Shown: positions 7,501 to 16,985, counted from the first letter of the stretch. The stretch is DNA of 64,000 bases from Gemmatimonadales bacterium (GCA_036500345.1 DASYCE010000001.1:45790-109789), one strand, 5' to 3'. Translations and numbers: made by a program. The notes: a model not told the origin generated them from the letters alone.

Positions 7501-9252
7501 TGAGGTATCCGCGGGAGTCTGGCCGACGTATCCGGCGGCCTGCCACGGCGCAAACGTCGTCACCGCGGTCTTCGCGTTTGTGGCAGTCCCGTAGAGAACC
7601 TTCGCTGAATCGACCAACCCGTTGGAAGCATAATGCAGGACAGTCGTGTCTCCTTGAGGACTGATAGCCCTGCCTATCCGGCCACCGGTCGTCGAGTCGA
7701 ACGAGAATGCTGTTCCGTCGGGCCAATGCCAGAGTGTCATCTTGCCGCCGCTTGTCGACACGGCCACATCACGTCCGCCGACGCGCACGCTATCGAGGAA
7801 GCCCGAGCCATTGTAGTGCATCACGAATGTCCTACCGCCAGACCCGGCGGGTGGCACGTGGACACTGTCGAGCTGGGTTGCGCTCCGCCAGAAGAAAGTG
7901 GTGACCTGCGTTTGCCGATTGCTGGTGCGGATATGTCGTCCGGTGCTATCGAAGACGACCTGGATTCCGTGCGGAAGGGTTCGCGTGTATTGGCCGCTCG
8001 CAAGCTTGATCGTGTCCTTGAAAGCTTCCGACGGCGCGATCCATGTCGTGCTGTTGATTTGATGATAGAACTTGCTCGATCCATCACCATCGACCCACAA
8101 GATTTGCGACTGTCCGGTTCCTACCGGCTGATGAAGCACCAAGCGCTCCACGCCAAGCCACTCCCAGCCGGCACCGTAGTTCCCGGTGCTTCGGTTCACG
8201 ACTTGTAGAAGGCCGTTGACCGAACTCCCCATCGAGTCACTGCCCGCCACCGCGTAGACGGTGAGCGTGTAGGAATAAGCCCCCGTGGGCGCCGAACCCG
8301 CGTTCCAACCCAGCACTAGCTGCCGAATGCCGCCGGCACTCCACGGCGAATAGGTCGCAGTTGTACGGACGGTGTCGTGGACGGAGAGCACGGCCGTAAT
8401 CCGCGTGAGTGTCGGTTCGCCCGGATCGAGTGACACGTTCGCGGCAACGAGTGGCTGAGGCGCAGCGGTAGCGGACGCATACGTCAGTGTCATCCGCCGA
8501 GTGCGATCGAGCGTGGTGTACCCTGGCGTGCTCAGCATCAGCAGGGCGTCGCCGCATGACCAGTCTGCGACTCCCGCCGAACTCGTCAGACAATGTGCCC
8601 GGTTGAAGACCGAATCGTTCTGCCGCGGTTGAGTCAGCGTCGGAGCGATCGGCGACACGATGTTGACATCGTACCAGCCGGAGTCTGACACGATACCGGT
8701 CATGTGCAGGACGACTTGCCCCGAGCCGCTGGTTCCGGTCACCGAGTAGCCAACAGTGACGTCGGTACTCGCGAGCGGATCGAGGGTGATGTTGTCGTCC
8801 GGTGTCGTCCCGCAGCTGGTGACGACGCCGGTCCCATCGCAGGAGGGCGTGTACGTAGTGGTAAAGCCGCGGTTGTTGGTGACGGTGAAGGTGACCTCGC
8901 CGCCCCCGTTCGCCGAAACGCCCACTGGCCCGCCATCCTTTGGCTCGACGTCAACCGACCCCGATGCCGGCGGTGGCGGCGTCCGGCGGATCGGGACCTG
9001 AGCGGCGCCTGCCGTGAGATGTGCCGCCATGGCGAGTGCGCCAGTGCAGAGCGCACCGACGACTCGCCTCCAAAGGTGGGCACCGTTCCGGCGCCGATGG
9101 AGCGCGCCAGAACGGCGGTCCCGGTCCTCAGGGGGAGAGGTCCGGGGGGACTGCGTCCAGCCTGGGAATGGCCGGGGTGGGTGGTGGAGCGCCGCCGCCG
9201 GATAGGCGACGGTCAAGGCGGCGCCGGACGGCGCCAAAACGGGATGCTTCAT
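4498..9252 (-). CDS. YD-repeat (Rhs family) cell-surface protein with variable C-terminal tail
   Basis: A 1584-residue Rhs/YD-repeat protein. The start ATG at 9252 has GAGG upstream; a hydrophobic export segment (VVGALCTGALAMAAHLTAGA) follows a long basic leader. The N-terminal part contains an immunoglobulin-like or BACON-like segment (about residues 90-230). The bulk consists of YD repeats of the form YDxxGrl (for example YDSLGRETRW, YDPRGLLIAD, YDAAGRITSS). The Rhs-associated core is at the end (RQYDPATGTWLQED, YQYNGNDPNSFTDPFGL). After DPFGL come 153 residues (coded by 4501-4959) that are Gly- and beta-rich with no YD motif, the position where polymorphic toxins carry their effector. No nuclease or deaminase motif is recognisable in the tail. 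The next gene overlaps by four bases and encodes a membrane protein. Confidence 0.92.
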   Translation of the reverse strand: MKHPVLAPSGAALTVAYPAAALHHPPRPFPGWTQSPRTSPPEDRDRRSGALHRRRNGAHLWRRVVGALCTGALAMAAHLTAGAAQVPIRRTPPPPASGSVDVEPKDGGPVGVSANGGGEVTFTVTNNRGFTTTYTPSCDGTGVVTSCGTTPDDNITLDPLASTDVTVGYSVTGTSGSGQVVLHMTGIVSDSGWYDVNIVSPIAPTLTQPRQNDSVFNRAHCLTSSAGVADWSCGDALLMLSTPGYTTLDRTRRMTLTYASATAAPQPLVAANVSLDPGEPTLTRITAVLSVHDTVRTTATYSPWSAGGIRQLVLGWNAGSAPTGAYSYTLTVYAVAGSDSMGSSVNGLLQVVNRSTGNYGAGWEWLGVERLVLHQPVGTGQSQILWVDGDGSSKFYHQINSTTWIAPSEAFKDTIKLASGQYTRTLPHGIQVVFDSTGRHIRTSNRQTQVTTFFWRSATQLDSVHVPPAGSGGRTFVMHYNGSGFLDSVRVGGRDVAVSTSGGKMTLWHWPDGTAFSFDSTTGGRIGRAISPQGDTTVLHYASNGLVDSAKVLYGTATNAKTAVTTFAPWQAAGYVGQTPADTSTAVTTIDGPPSGEGFTSIFHVDKWGAPIVERDAYGSITTYSRANSAVPAMPTRILYPNGRRLNLGYDANANLTSLQDSTTDGLSPRTTSWLYGDANDLFSPSQVTDPSGLVTKYFYNSLGLTDSVIDPRSHHTVFGYASSDDSVRGQITSVTDRSVTTWIQSLTADRDTDLVTTINYNSTGNPVEVKNPAGGATLYYYDAAGRITSSSNPLHYRLSYFYDSMDRDTLMASNGATDSTAAGCLSSEFVCNDNNILNNLAFDPVYTKRFYTNGLLSEVDDYRNVSHKYRYDPRGLLIADIDEQGVADSNFYDSRGLMTSRKTRKGQVLTFSYDSLGRETRWTMPIDSIVMFGEFYETPADTVTSAYDAVGNLLVHRSTRGDITRSYFQNGDVHTEAIHPNTALTGVRALAADSVRTHYDAGGRVDSLLWRVGDIWHYVYKSTGDLDTLVAKLVNSDSVQRQLYEFTWDQLGRRQTIVYPFDTTAQLNVTSHYDRLGVLRELVSRDTGSLIPNRFYFTMAQDSVDAMGRPLHQTMSCRDGAFFADSMPGDPCGDWLPSEAITRYFRTGAIAVQTLTGRSGSITTTDSFTYDPSGNRTKQIHLGGITQVITNIFPANSNRVDSQVTVSSLGTSVRHYEYLADGSRWADYLQDAVHTVAADVYEYQYDGAGRMAGEGHDFFTAPNTCGYDPDGRTFEPCGRGPVVFLGDNVVRDPDNFWTYVPAPGLDEPLSAVRRITGNVQQAQLFLVSDGLGQLLAIGDSIGAFNTTYEGPQSYAPGTWATSGITTRAQTFDPRRVAIDSTANISSFRTRQYDPATGTWLQEDHAGIAGGGNLYQYNGNDPNSFTDPFGLCPPRDSSACTVGDILTGTVSAGFQGGISISSGLVGAYAEGSVGGVASIDLSAKYPAELTVSSGSPKIEFGAEVVGQRGGVKLDLAKSPELTGALRAGSQDLGAEHREQLHGKSTTIGVAVGLGFDVTINWTALRAVAARAVHQAQTLIRSTLP

Positions 9253-9374
9253 CTGGACAACCTCGGTCAGGGGGTAACCGAATAAAAACCGAAACAACGG
9301 ACCAGATTTACGCGCTTCCTGACCCCCTGTCAACCCGCCCGAAAGTTCCACGATTCATCGGTCCCAAAACGTCA

Positions 9375-9400
9375 AGAACCCGGCATTTCTGCCGGGTTCT
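9375..9400 (-). terminator. Terminator hairpin after the tig-clp operon
   Basis: A perfect 11-bp stem (AGAACCCGGCA at 9375-9385 with its complement at 9390-9400) and a 4-base loop, 54 bases past the stop of the acyltransferase gene and before the Rhs gene. No strong U-tract. Confidence 0.7.
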
Positions 9401-9453
9401 CCCATTCGCAGCGCATCTTCAGCGCGCGACTCGACGCCGCTGCCTGACTCCCC

Positions 9454-10296
9454 TCAGCTCTCCCGCTTCCGATCCGGATCCCGGTGCGTCTGGAACACCT
9501 CCGCCGGCGCATTCGGCTTCACCCGGATCGATTTGGCCGGAATCCCCACGTGCACGTGGTACGGCCGCACATCCTTCGTCGCCAGCGCTGACGCGCCTAC
9601 CATCCCGTTGCGCCCCACGCGAACACCCGCGAGCACCGTCGCGTGGTACGTCACCCGCACATCATCCTCCAGCACCGTCCGGATCGACGTCACATCCTTC
9701 TGCTCCACGATGCTGTGCGTGTGCGAGTAGATGTTGGCGTAATCCGAAATCGAGACGCGATTCCCCAGCGTGATCCCGCCGCGATCGTCCAGCAGGACGT
9801 GCCGGTGCACCACGACGTCGTCGCCGACCTCGAGCTGATAGCCGAACGAGAACTCGACGTGCTGGAAGCATTTGAAATTCGTCCCGACGCGCGCAAAGAG
9901 CAGCGGCGCCAGGATCCGCCGGAATTCGACGCCCAGGTCGACATTCTGCCCGCCGCACGGGAGGCGATCGAACGAATACCAGAGCCAGAGAATCGGCTTG
10001 ACTCGCGCAAACTTCTCCGCATCGACATCGCCGTAGTACTCCGGCTCCAGCGTGATGTTGCGCGGATCGCACGCTGCGACCGCGATCCGCATCGCAGCCG
10101 GAAGCGTCGCATCGTCGGCGCGCTCCTCCCACCCGCCCTGTCCGGGATAGGCGAGCTCGAAGATCGTGTCGCGGGCGATGACGTTCCAGTCGGCGCCCGG
10201 CGCGTTGAGCCGCTGGTCGAGATCGGAGAGCCACGCGTCACGGAGTGCGCGCGCCTGGTCCGGAATGTCGACCTGCTTGAGCGGGAGCATGACCAT
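9454..10296 (-). CDS. Hexapeptide-repeat acyltransferase
   Basis: A 280-residue protein of the left-handed beta-helix acyltransferase family (maltose/galactoside O-acetyltransferase type). Residues from about 140 to 245 show the hexapeptide pattern ([LIV]-G-x4) and the active-site-like SHTHS segment, followed by GIPAKSIRVKPN, a typical end of such enzymes (GxPAK). The N-terminal 130 residues are a family-specific extension. The start ATG at 10296 overlaps the upstream TGA (TGATG); a TTG one codon earlier is also possible. The enzyme should transfer an acetyl or similar group to a sugar or other hydroxyl acceptor in the cytoplasm. It is the last gene of the tig-clpP-clpX-ysxC series, with no obvious functional link to it. 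Confidence 0.9.
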   Translation of the reverse strand: MVMLPLKQVDIPDQARALRDAWLSDLDQRLNAPGADWNVIARDTIFELAYPGQGGWEERADDATLPAAMRIAVAACDPRNITLEPEYYGDVDAEKFARVKPILWLWYSFDRLPCGGQNVDLGVEFRRILAPLLFARVGTNFKCFQHVEFSFGYQLEVGDDVVVHRHVLLDDRGGITLGNRVSISDYANIYSHTHSIVEQKDVTSIRTVLEDDVRVTYHATVLAGVRVGRNGMVGASALATKDVRPYHVHVGIPAKSIRVKPNAPAEVFQTHRDPDRKRES

Positions 10297-10937
10297 CAAT
10301 GGTGTCCTCCGCTCGTGTCGGCATGCAGGCGGGCCCGCCCCTGAATGCGCGAGCGCTCCGAATCGAATCGGGTCAGCCGATTCGCCCAGTCGTCGTTCGT
10401 CGCGGCGAGGTATGAGAGGGTGAACGCTTCTTTCACCGGGATGTCGCGCCGGTAGAGCAGCAAAGCCTGCACCTGCTGGCGCACGTCGAGCTGCAGGTTC
10501 GAGAAATCGGCCGAGAGCGGCACCCAGCCGACGGGACGAAACTGCTGGCCATGGAACGTCAGCGTGACGAGCGCCGGGTCGAAGCGCGTGTTCTGTGCGG
10601 TCGCATGGAACGAGACCAGCGCAATTCCCGGATCGGTCACCCCATCGAGCGATCCCACCGAATCGATCTGGGTCCGGTACTCGGAGACGAGGCGCTGCAT
10701 CGCCAGGTACGAGTCTTTGGTAAGCAGCCGCAGGATCCGTTCGTCGAGCGGCACGAAGACGATTTCGAGATTGCCGTTCATCAGGTTGATCGTGGCATTC
10801 GACAGGCTCATCTGGCCCATCCCGATCGGCAGATTGTCGGTCCGCGACGTGTCGGTCACCACAGCCTGCGCGTTTGCGGACGCTGCCATTGCGATGCTCG
10901 CGGCGAACACCACCATCGCGCGTTGTACGATCTTCAT
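10296..10937 (-). CDS. Secreted hypothetical protein
   Basis: A 213-residue protein with a signal peptide ([20 protein letters not shown], cleavage after ANAQ). The mature protein is mixed alpha/beta with no catalytic motif. An FHGQQFRPVGWVPLSADF stretch near residue 130 and a His-rich end (HADTSGGHH) are the only notable features. Start and stop codons overlap both neighbours: its ATG overlaps the ysxC stop (10934-10937) and its TGA overlaps the acyltransferase ATG. It is therefore translated as part of the proteostasis operon. The family is not recognised. Confidence 0.8.
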   Translation of the reverse strand: MKIVQRAMVVFAASIAMAASANAQAVVTDTSRTDNLPIGMGQMSLSNATINLMNGNLEIVFVPLDERILRLLTKDSYLAMQRLVSEYRTQIDSVGSLDGVTDPGIALVSFHATAQNTRFDPALVTLTFHGQQFRPVGWVPLSADFSNLQLDVRQQVQALLLYRRDIPVKEAFTLSYLAATNDDWANRLTRFDSERSRIQGRARLHADTSGGHH

Positions 10938-11539
10938 CGATTCTCCCCCACTGTTGCCGCCTGGAGCAAAGAGGCGCCGAGGTCGGCGATGCCGAGCCCG
11001 GTGCGGGCGCTCACCAACTGGATCTGGTCGGCTTCCAGCCCCAACTCCCGGCTCCTCGCCTCGAGTGCGGCCGTCTGTCCGCTGCGGGAAAGCTTGTCGG
11101 CCTTGGTCAGAACCGCCAGCACCGGCGCCGCCGAGCTCGACAGCAGCGTCTGCATCTCGACGTCGTCGCTTGACGGCGAGTGGCGCACATCGAGAAGCCA
11201 GACCACCCCCGTCAGCGATTTCCGCTCCTTCAGCAGTCGTTCGAGGAGGACGCGGTACTCGCGCCGGGCTGCCTGGCTCGCCTGGGCGAAGCCGTAGCCG
11301 GGGAGATCGATCAGATAGAGTGCGGGAAGGCGGTAGATGTTGAGCAGCTGCGTCTTGCCGGGAGTGCTGCTCACCCGGGCCAGCGCCCTGCGTCCCACCA
11401 GTGCGTTGAGCAGAGAAGACTTGCCGACATTGGAGCGCCCGATCAGCGCGAATTCAGGCGCTGATGGATCGAGCGGATGGTTGGGATCCGGAAACGACCC
11501 GATGAACTCGATCGGGACGGTCGCGAGCGGGCCGGTCAC
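10934..11539 (-). CDS. ysxC: Ribosome biogenesis GTPase YsxC/EngB
   Basis: A 201-residue GTPase of the EngB/YsxC/YihA family, needed for assembly of the large ribosomal subunit. The G motifs are all present: G1 GRSNVGKS (34-41), G2 Thr59 in SSTPGKT, G3 DLPG (78-81), G4 TKAD (145-148) and an SARTG G5 segment near 178. Length matches the family. The start overlaps the clpX stop by four bases (ATGA) and its own stop overlaps the next gene the same way. Gene order clpP-clpX-(lon)-ysxC is widespread in bacteria; lon is absent here. Confidence 0.97.
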   Translation of the reverse strand: MTGPLATVPIEFIGSFPDPNHPLDPSAPEFALIGRSNVGKSSLLNALVGRRALARVSSTPGKTQLLNIYRLPALYLIDLPGYGFAQASQAARREYRVLLERLLKERKSLTGVVWLLDVRHSPSSDDVEMQTLLSSSAAPVLAVLTKADKLSRSGQTAALEARSRELGLEADQIQLVSARTGLGIADLGASLLQAATVGENR

Positions 11540-12789
11540 GCCTCTTTCTTCTGACGGGCGCGTTCGGTGACGACGATCGGCGAGGTCCCCTGGGTCACCG
11601 CTTCAGGTGTGATGATGACTTCGCGCACGTCCTGCCGGCTCGGAAGATCGAACATGATATCGGTCATCATCTGCTCAAGAATGGCGCGGAGCCCGCGAGC
11701 ACCGGTCTGCCGCGTGATCGCCTTGCGTGCCGCGGCGCGCAGCGCCTCGGGATCGAAGGTCAGGCCGACCCCTTCGAGATCGAAGAGCTTCCGGTACTGC
11801 TTGGTGAGCGCATTCTTCGGCTCGACGAGAATCCGCACCAGGGCGTCTTCGTCGAGCGACTCGAGCGCCACCAGCACCGGCAACCGTCCCACCAGTTCGG
11901 GGATCAGCCCGAACCGAAGGAGGTCATCCGGCTCGGCGCAGCTGTACGGATGCTTCTCGTCGAAGACCGCAGTCGACGTCACTGCGGGTTCGGTCGATGC
12001 AAAGCCGATCCGCGACCGCCCCATCCGCGTCTCGATGATCTTCTCGAGGCCGTCGAAGGCGCCGCCGCAGATGAAGAGGATGTCGCGGGTGTTGATCTGG
12101 ATGTATTCCTGTTGCGGATGCTTCCGGCCACCCTGCGGCGGCACCGACGCAACCGTTCCCTCCAGGATCTTGAGCAGCGCCTGCTGCACCCCTTCGCCCG
12201 AGACATCGCGGGTGATGCTCGGGTTCTCCGACTTGCGAGCGATCTTGTCGATCTCGTCGATATAGACGATCCCGCGCTCGCACTCGTTGACGTTGAAATC
12301 GCCGGCCTGCAGCAGCCGCACCAGGATGTTCTCGACATCCTCGCCGACGTATCCCGCCTCGGTCAGCGTCGTCGCGTCGGCGATGGTGAAGGGAACGTCG
12401 AGGATCCGCGCCAGCGTCTGGGCGAGCAGCGTCTTTCCGGTCCCGGTCGGGCCGAGGAGCAGGATGTTGGACTTCTCCAGCTCGACTTCGCTGCTGTCGC
12501 GCGGACCGGAGTTGATCCGCTTGTAGTGATTGTAGACCGCCACGGCGAGTGAACGCTTGGCGCGCTCCTGGCCGACGACATACTGGTCGAGCGTGTCCTT
12601 GATCTCCTGCGGCGACGGAACGGGGCGCTGCCCTTCTGTCGCTTCGCGCTCTTCGTCCTCGGCCAGGATCTCGTTGCAGAGCGTGATGCATTCATTGCAG
12701 ATATAGACCGACGGACCGGAGATGAATTTCCGGACCGAATCCTTGCTCTTGCCGCAGAACGAGCAACGCAGGTGTTTGTCGTTGGACAT
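11536..12789 (-). CDS. clpX: ATP-dependent Clp protease ATP-binding subunit ClpX
   Basis: A 417-residue AAA+ unfoldase that feeds substrates into ClpP. The N-terminal zinc-binding domain has Cys9, Cys12, Cys31 and Cys34. Walker A is GPTGTGKT (113-120), the pore loop GYVGED is at 146-151, Walker B IVYIDEID at 174-181, and the ClpP-docking IGF tripeptide at 261-263. The C-terminal small domain contains the sensor-2 GARGLR segment. Length is normal. It starts 13 bases after clpP and overlaps ysxC by four bases. The IGF loop and the adjacent clpP indicate a standard ClpXP pair. Confidence 0.98.
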   Translation of the reverse strand: MSNDKHLRCSFCGKSKDSVRKFISGPSVYICNECITLCNEILAEDEEREATEGQRPVPSPQEIKDTLDQYVVGQERAKRSLAVAVYNHYKRINSGPRDSSEVELEKSNILLLGPTGTGKTLLAQTLARILDVPFTIADATTLTEAGYVGEDVENILVRLLQAGDFNVNECERGIVYIDEIDKIARKSENPSITRDVSGEGVQQALLKILEGTVASVPPQGGRKHPQQEYIQINTRDILFICGGAFDGLEKIIETRMGRSRIGFASTEPAVTSTAVFDEKHPYSCAEPDDLLRFGLIPELVGRLPVLVALESLDEDALVRILVEPKNALTKQYRKLFDLEGVGLTFDPEALRAAARKAITRQTGARGLRAILEQMMTDIMFDLPSRQDVREVIITPEAVTQGTSPIVVTERARQKKEA

Positions 12790-12802
12790 CGGTCGATTGC
12801 CC

Positions 12803-13417
12803 CTAACTCGCGATCGTGACAGCCTTGCGCGGCATGAATACCGTGTCGACGAGGCCGTACTCCACTGCTTCGTTGGCGCTCATGAAGCGGTCGCGCTCCA
12901 TGTCGCGTTCGATCTGTTCCACCGGTTGCCCGGTGTGCTTGGCGTAGAGCTCGTGCATCTTGCCGCGAAGGTAGAGAATCTCGCGCGCCTGGATCTCGAT
13001 GTCGGCCGCGGTCCCCTGCGCGCCGCCCGACGGCTGGTGCATCATGATCCGGGAGTGCGGCAGCGCGGCCCGCTTCCCCTTGGTCCCCGCCGCGAGGAGA
13101 AACGACCCCATCGACGCGGCCATCCCCATGCAGATCGTGTTGATCGGTGCCCGCAGGTGCTGCATCGTGTCGTAGATCGCCATCCCGCTCGACACCACCC
13201 CGCCCGGCGAGTTGATGTACAGGTAGATGTCCTTCTCGGGATTGTCGGCCTCGAGAAAGAGCAGCTGGGCGATGATGATGTTCGCGACGTCGTCATTGAT
13301 CCCGGCACCCATGAACACAATCCGGTCCATGAGCAGCCGCGAAAAGATGTCGTAGGTGCGCTCGCCCCGACTGGAGCGCTCGATGATATACGGCGGATAA
13401 ACGGAGGCGTGGGTCAC
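12803..13417 (-). CDS. clpP: ATP-dependent Clp protease proteolytic subunit ClpP
   Basis: A 204-residue serine peptidase of the ClpP family. The catalytic triad is visible: Ser102 in MAASMG, His127 in MMHQPSGG, and Asp176 in ERDRFMS. The N-terminal [18 protein letters not shown] segment includes the axial loop and processing region. It forms the barrel chamber that works with the ClpX encoded 13 bases downstream. Its ATG overlaps the trigger factor stop by four bases. Confidence 0.98.
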   Translation of the reverse strand: MTHASVYPPYIIERSSRGERTYDIFSRLLMDRIVFMGAGINDDVANIIIAQLLFLEADNPEKDIYLYINSPGGVVSSGMAIYDTMQHLRAPINTICMGMAASMGSFLLAAGTKGKRAALPHSRIMMHQPSGGAQGTAADIEIQAREILYLRGKMHELYAKHTGQPVEQIERDMERDRFMSANEAVEYGLVDTVFMPRKAVTIAS

Positions 13418-14670
13418 GCCGATTCCTCGGTCACGGTGGACTGCTGGAGGAGCCAGGTGAAGACCTTCTCCTCGGTGATCGATCGCTCGACTTCCGCCAG
13501 GCGATGATGCTGCTGCAACGATGCGTAGAGCTGGCCGGGTTCCATCCCGCGAGCGGCTGCCATCGCGGCGACGCGGGTATCAATATCCGCCTCAGTGGCA
13601 CGCAGGTTCTGGGCCGTCGCGACCGCATCGAGCACCAATTCCCGCTTGACCTGCGCCTCTGCAATCGGATGGAACGACTGTTCGAACGTTTCAAGCTGCG
13701 ACTGATCGATCCGGTACGACTCGGCATACGCATGCATCAACCGGTGGACCATCACGTTCGGCGCCGGGACGTTGTTTGCCTCGGCGAGTTGGCGCACCAG
13801 TGCCGACCGCACCTCCTCGTCGGCGTGGCGGCCCGCTTCGGCTCGAAGATCGTCCGCGACCCGCTCCCGCAGGACGGCGAGCGAATCAAAATCGCCGAGC
13901 TCGCGGGCCAGGGCATCATCGAGCGGCGGCAGAGCCTGCTCCTTCACCTCGTGCAACGTCACCCGAACGCGACGCTGCTGGCCACGGCGCGAGGCATCGG
14001 TATGGTCGTCCGGGAAGCGAACGTCGGCATCGACCGTCTCGCCAGGTTGCAGTTCCATGATCCGTTCTTCGAGTTCGGGAATCGCCTGGCCTTGGCCCAG
14101 GATGAGGTCGTGCGGCTGGCCCGGGGTCGGCTCGGTCCCTTCTTCCAGCGTCGTCACTGTCACAGAGACGAGGTTCCCGGGCTTGGGCCGCACGCCGCTC
14201 AACGGGTTCCAGCTCCCGCGCTCCTCGCGCAGCCGCTGGAGTTGTTCGTCGATCGCAGCCTCGCTGACCGGCGGCACGGTGCGGGCGAGGGCGAACCCGC
14301 CGGTCGTGGCGAGGGTGATCTCCGGGCGCACCTCGATCAGGAGCTCGAAGGTGAGGGGCTTGCCGGTCTCGAAGGAGACGTTCCGAACCTGTGGCTCGGT
14401 GATCGGCCTGACCTCGGTCTCCTTGAGGATCGTATCCCAGCTTTCGCGGAGCGCATCCTCGAGGACGAACTGGCGGATCTCCTGTTCGAAGCGCCGCCGG
14501 ATCACCGGTTCGGGGGCGTGTCCCTTGCGGAAGCCGGGGAGCCGCGCCTTGCGGGCATATTCGCGGACTGCCCGGAGCTCGCTGGCGGCAAGGCGGTCGG
14601 CATCGACGGTCACTTGCAGCGCCCGGGATGCGACGTCTTCCGCTTTCGTTTCGTATGTGATTCCTGTCAT
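13414..14670 (-). CDS. tig: Trigger factor, ribosome-associated chaperone and prolyl isomerase
   Basis: A 418-residue trigger factor. The ribosome-docking signature GFRKG is at 46-50 ([15 protein letters not shown]). The central PPIase domain (about 150-245) and C-terminal helical chaperone arms follow. I chose the ATG at 14670 because the protein then begins MTGITYETK, as in the family; a longer frame from 14721 adds 17 atypical residues. The ribosome site is weak (CAGGTT close to the ATG). It heads an operon with clpP, clpX and ysxC, each joined by four-base overlaps or a short gap, so folding and degradation factors are made together. Confidence 0.96.
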   Translation of the reverse strand: MTGITYETKAEDVASRALQVTVDADRLAASELRAVREYARKARLPGFRKGHAPEPVIRRRFEQEIRQFVLEDALRESWDTILKETEVRPITEPQVRNVSFETGKPLTFELLIEVRPEITLATTGGFALARTVPPVSEAAIDEQLQRLREERGSWNPLSGVRPKPGNLVSVTVTTLEEGTEPTPGQPHDLILGQGQAIPELEERIMELQPGETVDADVRFPDDHTDASRRGQQRRVRVTLHEVKEQALPPLDDALARELGDFDSLAVLRERVADDLRAEAGRHADEEVRSALVRQLAEANNVPAPNVMVHRLMHAYAESYRIDQSQLETFEQSFHPIAEAQVKRELVLDAVATAQNLRATEADIDTRVAAMAAARGMEPGQLYASLQQHHRLAEVERSITEEKVFTWLLQQSTVTEESA

Positions 14671-14759
14671 AACCTGAAAAAATAGCGATTTCCGGGTCTC
14701 CTCGCGCCCCTCTGGCGACAAGGTCTTTTCGTTTACCGGCTATTGCGCTCTATTGCGTT

Positions 14760-15149
14760 GTGGCCCGCATCATGGTTGTCGACGACGACGCGTCAGTCCG
14801 GCGCGTGCTCCGGCTTGCGTTCGAGCGGGCGGGCCACACCGTCATCGAGGCCGAGTCGGCCTTTCAGGCGCTCGACCTGCTGCGCAGCGACGGCGCTCCC
14901 GACGCGGTCGTCAGCGATGTCCTCATGCCCGGCATGAGCGGGCTGCAGTTCTACCAGCACCTGAGCGAGCGAGCCCCCAACCTCCGCAACCGCGTGGTCT
15001 TCCTGAGTGGCGCCAACCGCGACCCTCGAATCCACGTACCGATTGAGCAGCTCGGTGTGCCGCTCCTCGGCAAGCTCGATGATCCTCGGCTGGTGATCGA
15101 CGCGATCCGCGTGGCGCTCCTCCGGCCCACCGACACCACCGGAAGCTGA
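14760..15149 (+). CDS. Stand-alone response regulator receiver domain protein
   Basis: A 129-residue single-domain receiver (CheY-like). Acidic pocket D8-D10, phosphoacceptor Asp53 in VVSDVLMPG, switch Ser83 in FLSGAN and Lys105 in LLGKLDDP are all present. There is no output domain. The start is a GTG at 14760, giving the usual short MARIMVVDDD beginning. It is transcribed away from tig across 89 bases. No histidine kinase gene is nearby, so it probably receives phosphate from a kinase elsewhere, perhaps as a phosphorelay intermediate. Confidence 0.93.
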   Translation: MARIMVVDDDASVRRVLRLAFERAGHTVIEAESAFQALDLLRSDGAPDAVVSDVLMPGMSGLQFYQHLSERAPNLRNRVVFLSGANRDPRIHVPIEQLGVPLLGKLDDPRLVIDAIRVALLRPTDTTGS

Positions 15150-15180
15150 GTTTGCACCCGCCGCGAGTGAATCGTGGCGT

Positions 15181-15186
15181 TACACT
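15181..15186 (+). promoter_or_regulatory. Possible -10 element upstream of the M1 peptidase
   Basis: TACACT followed by TGTCGCC, 41 bases before the ATG at 15227. The same TAYACTT...CGCC pattern recurs upstream of genes at 17609 and 33216. No convincing -35 was seen at 16-18 bases. Confidence 0.35.
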
Positions 15187-15226
15187 TGTCGCCAACCCCA
15201 ACCATCCCCGTTCGAGAGCCTTCTTC

Positions 15227-16891
15227 ATGCGCCGTGCTCTGTTCGCCGTCACCTTTGTCGTTGCTGCCGCGTCACAGGCCGTGGCGCAGCAGCCACGCCG
15301 CGGGTTCACCCATGCCGACACTCTCCGCGCCGCCAACGGCCCCGGCCGCTCGTGGTGGGATGCGACTTTCTACGACCTCCATACCTATGTCTCCCCGGCC
15401 GATTCATCGATCCACGGCTGGAACGGGATCACCTACAAGGTCCTGGCGCCCGCCCAGGAGATGCAGATCGACCTGCAGCTGCCGCTCGAGATGGACAGCG
15501 TCGTCCAGGACGGGAAGACGCTGACCTCGCGCCGCGACGGCAACGCCTTCTTCGTGACGCTCACCTCGCCGCAGCGGAAGGGGACGACGCGGACGGTGAC
15601 GGCGTACTACCACGGCAAGCCGGTCGCCGCTCGCCGGCCGCCGTGGGACGGCGGCTTCATCTGGCAGCACGACTCGCTCGGCCGGCTCTGGGTCGCGACG
15701 GCGAACGAGGGGCTCGGCGCGTCGGTCTGGTGGCCCGACAAGGACATCGCCTCCGACGAACCCGATTCGCAGCGAATCGCCATCACCGTTCCCGATCCGA
15801 TGCAGGATGTCTCGAACGGCCGTCTGCGGAGCACCCGCAGGAACGGCGACGGCACCACGACGTACGAGTGGTTTGTCACCGAGCCGATCAACAACTACGA
15901 CGTGGAAGTGAACGCCGGTGGCTACGCCCATTTCAGCGATGTCTTCAAGGGCGAGGCGGGGAATCTCACGCTCGATTTCTGGCCGCTGAGCTTCCATCTC
16001 GACACTGCCAAGGTGCAGTTCCAGCAGGCGAAGTCGATGCTGTCGTGCTTCGAGCACTGGTTCGGGCCGTATCCCTGGTATGCTGACGGGTACAAGCTGG
16101 TCGAAGCGCCGCACCTCGGCATGGAGCACCAGAGCGGCGTGGCCTACGGCAACAAGTACAAGAACGGCTACTCCGGCCGCGACCTCTCGAAGACCGGCAT
16201 CGGTCTGAAGTGGGACTTCATCATCGTGCACGAAAGCGCGCACGAATGGTGGGGGAACAACATCACCGGCAACGCGTCAAGCGACATGTGGATCCACGAA
16301 TCGTTCGCGAACTACGCCGAGAACCTCTACACCGAATGTCAGCAGGGGAAGGACGCCGGGGCGAAGTACGTGATCGGCACCCGTTCCCTGGTACGGAATG
16401 ACTCGCCGATCATCCCCGACTCGGGAATGCATGTCGAAGGGTCCGGCGACGTGTACTACAAGGGCGGCAACATGCTGCACACCATCCGCCACCTCGTCGA
16501 CAACGACGACAAGTGGCGCGACGTGTTGCGCGGCTTGCAGCACCATTTCTGGCACCAGACCGCGTCGACCCGGCCGTTCGAGGAAGAATTCAACAAGCTC
16601 GCGGGGAAGAATTTCGACAAGGTCTTCGATCAGTACCTCACGACCACCAGGATTCCGACGCTCGAATACAGGATCGCGGGGAACAAGCTCTCCTACCGGT
16701 GGGTCGACGTCGTCCCCGGCTTCGACATGCCGGTTCGCGTGACGTTGAACGGCAACGGCTATTCGTGGATCCATCCGACGCCCGACTGGAAGGATTCGCC
16801 GATTGCGCTGCCGTCGGGAACACCGTTCACCGTCGACGAGAATTTCTACGTGAAGGCGCACGACGTGGGCTCGGGAACCGGAACGGAGTGA
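15227..16891 (+). CDS. M1 family zinc aminopeptidase, exported
   Basis: A 554-residue peptidase. The ATG at 15227 gives a signal peptide (MRRALFAVTFVVAAASQAVA); the longer frame from 15152 does not. The M1 exopeptidase motif appears as GMEHQSG (298-304) and the zinc site as HESAH (335-339) with the third ligand Glu358, exactly 18 residues between His339 and Glu358 as expected for the family. A YYKGG segment (Tyr of the active site) follows. The protein is shorter than the classical PepN enzymes and resembles the compact M1 forms of environmental bacteria that lack the large C-terminal helical domain. It should remove N-terminal residues from peptides in the periplasm or outside. Confidence 0.94.
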   Translation: MRRALFAVTFVVAAASQAVAQQPRRGFTHADTLRAANGPGRSWWDATFYDLHTYVSPADSSIHGWNGITYKVLAPAQEMQIDLQLPLEMDSVVQDGKTLTSRRDGNAFFVTLTSPQRKGTTRTVTAYYHGKPVAARRPPWDGGFIWQHDSLGRLWVATANEGLGASVWWPDKDIASDEPDSQRIAITVPDPMQDVSNGRLRSTRRNGDGTTTYEWFVTEPINNYDVEVNAGGYAHFSDVFKGEAGNLTLDFWPLSFHLDTAKVQFQQAKSMLSCFEHWFGPYPWYADGYKLVEAPHLGMEHQSGVAYGNKYKNGYSGRDLSKTGIGLKWDFIIVHESAHEWWGNNITGNASSDMWIHESFANYAENLYTECQQGKDAGAKYVIGTRSLVRNDSPIIPDSGMHVEGSGDVYYKGGNMLHTIRHLVDNDDKWRDVLRGLQHHFWHQTASTRPFEEEFNKLAGKNFDKVFDQYLTTTRIPTLEYRIAGNKLSYRWVDVVPGFDMPVRVTLNGNGYSWIHPTPDWKDSPIALPSGTPFTVDENFYVKAHDVGSGTGTE

Positions 16892-16985
16892 ACCGCATCG
16901 GTCCTCGCGATCGGTGTACGATGCCGTGACGTCAACCGTCTCCTCGACAGCGGCACGCGATTCAACTTTCGCGAGGAGGCGGACG

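Noticed and set aside
4498..9252. Type VI secretion Rhs effector
   Set aside because: No PAAR domain, VgrG or Tss gene is near, and the protein has its own export segment.
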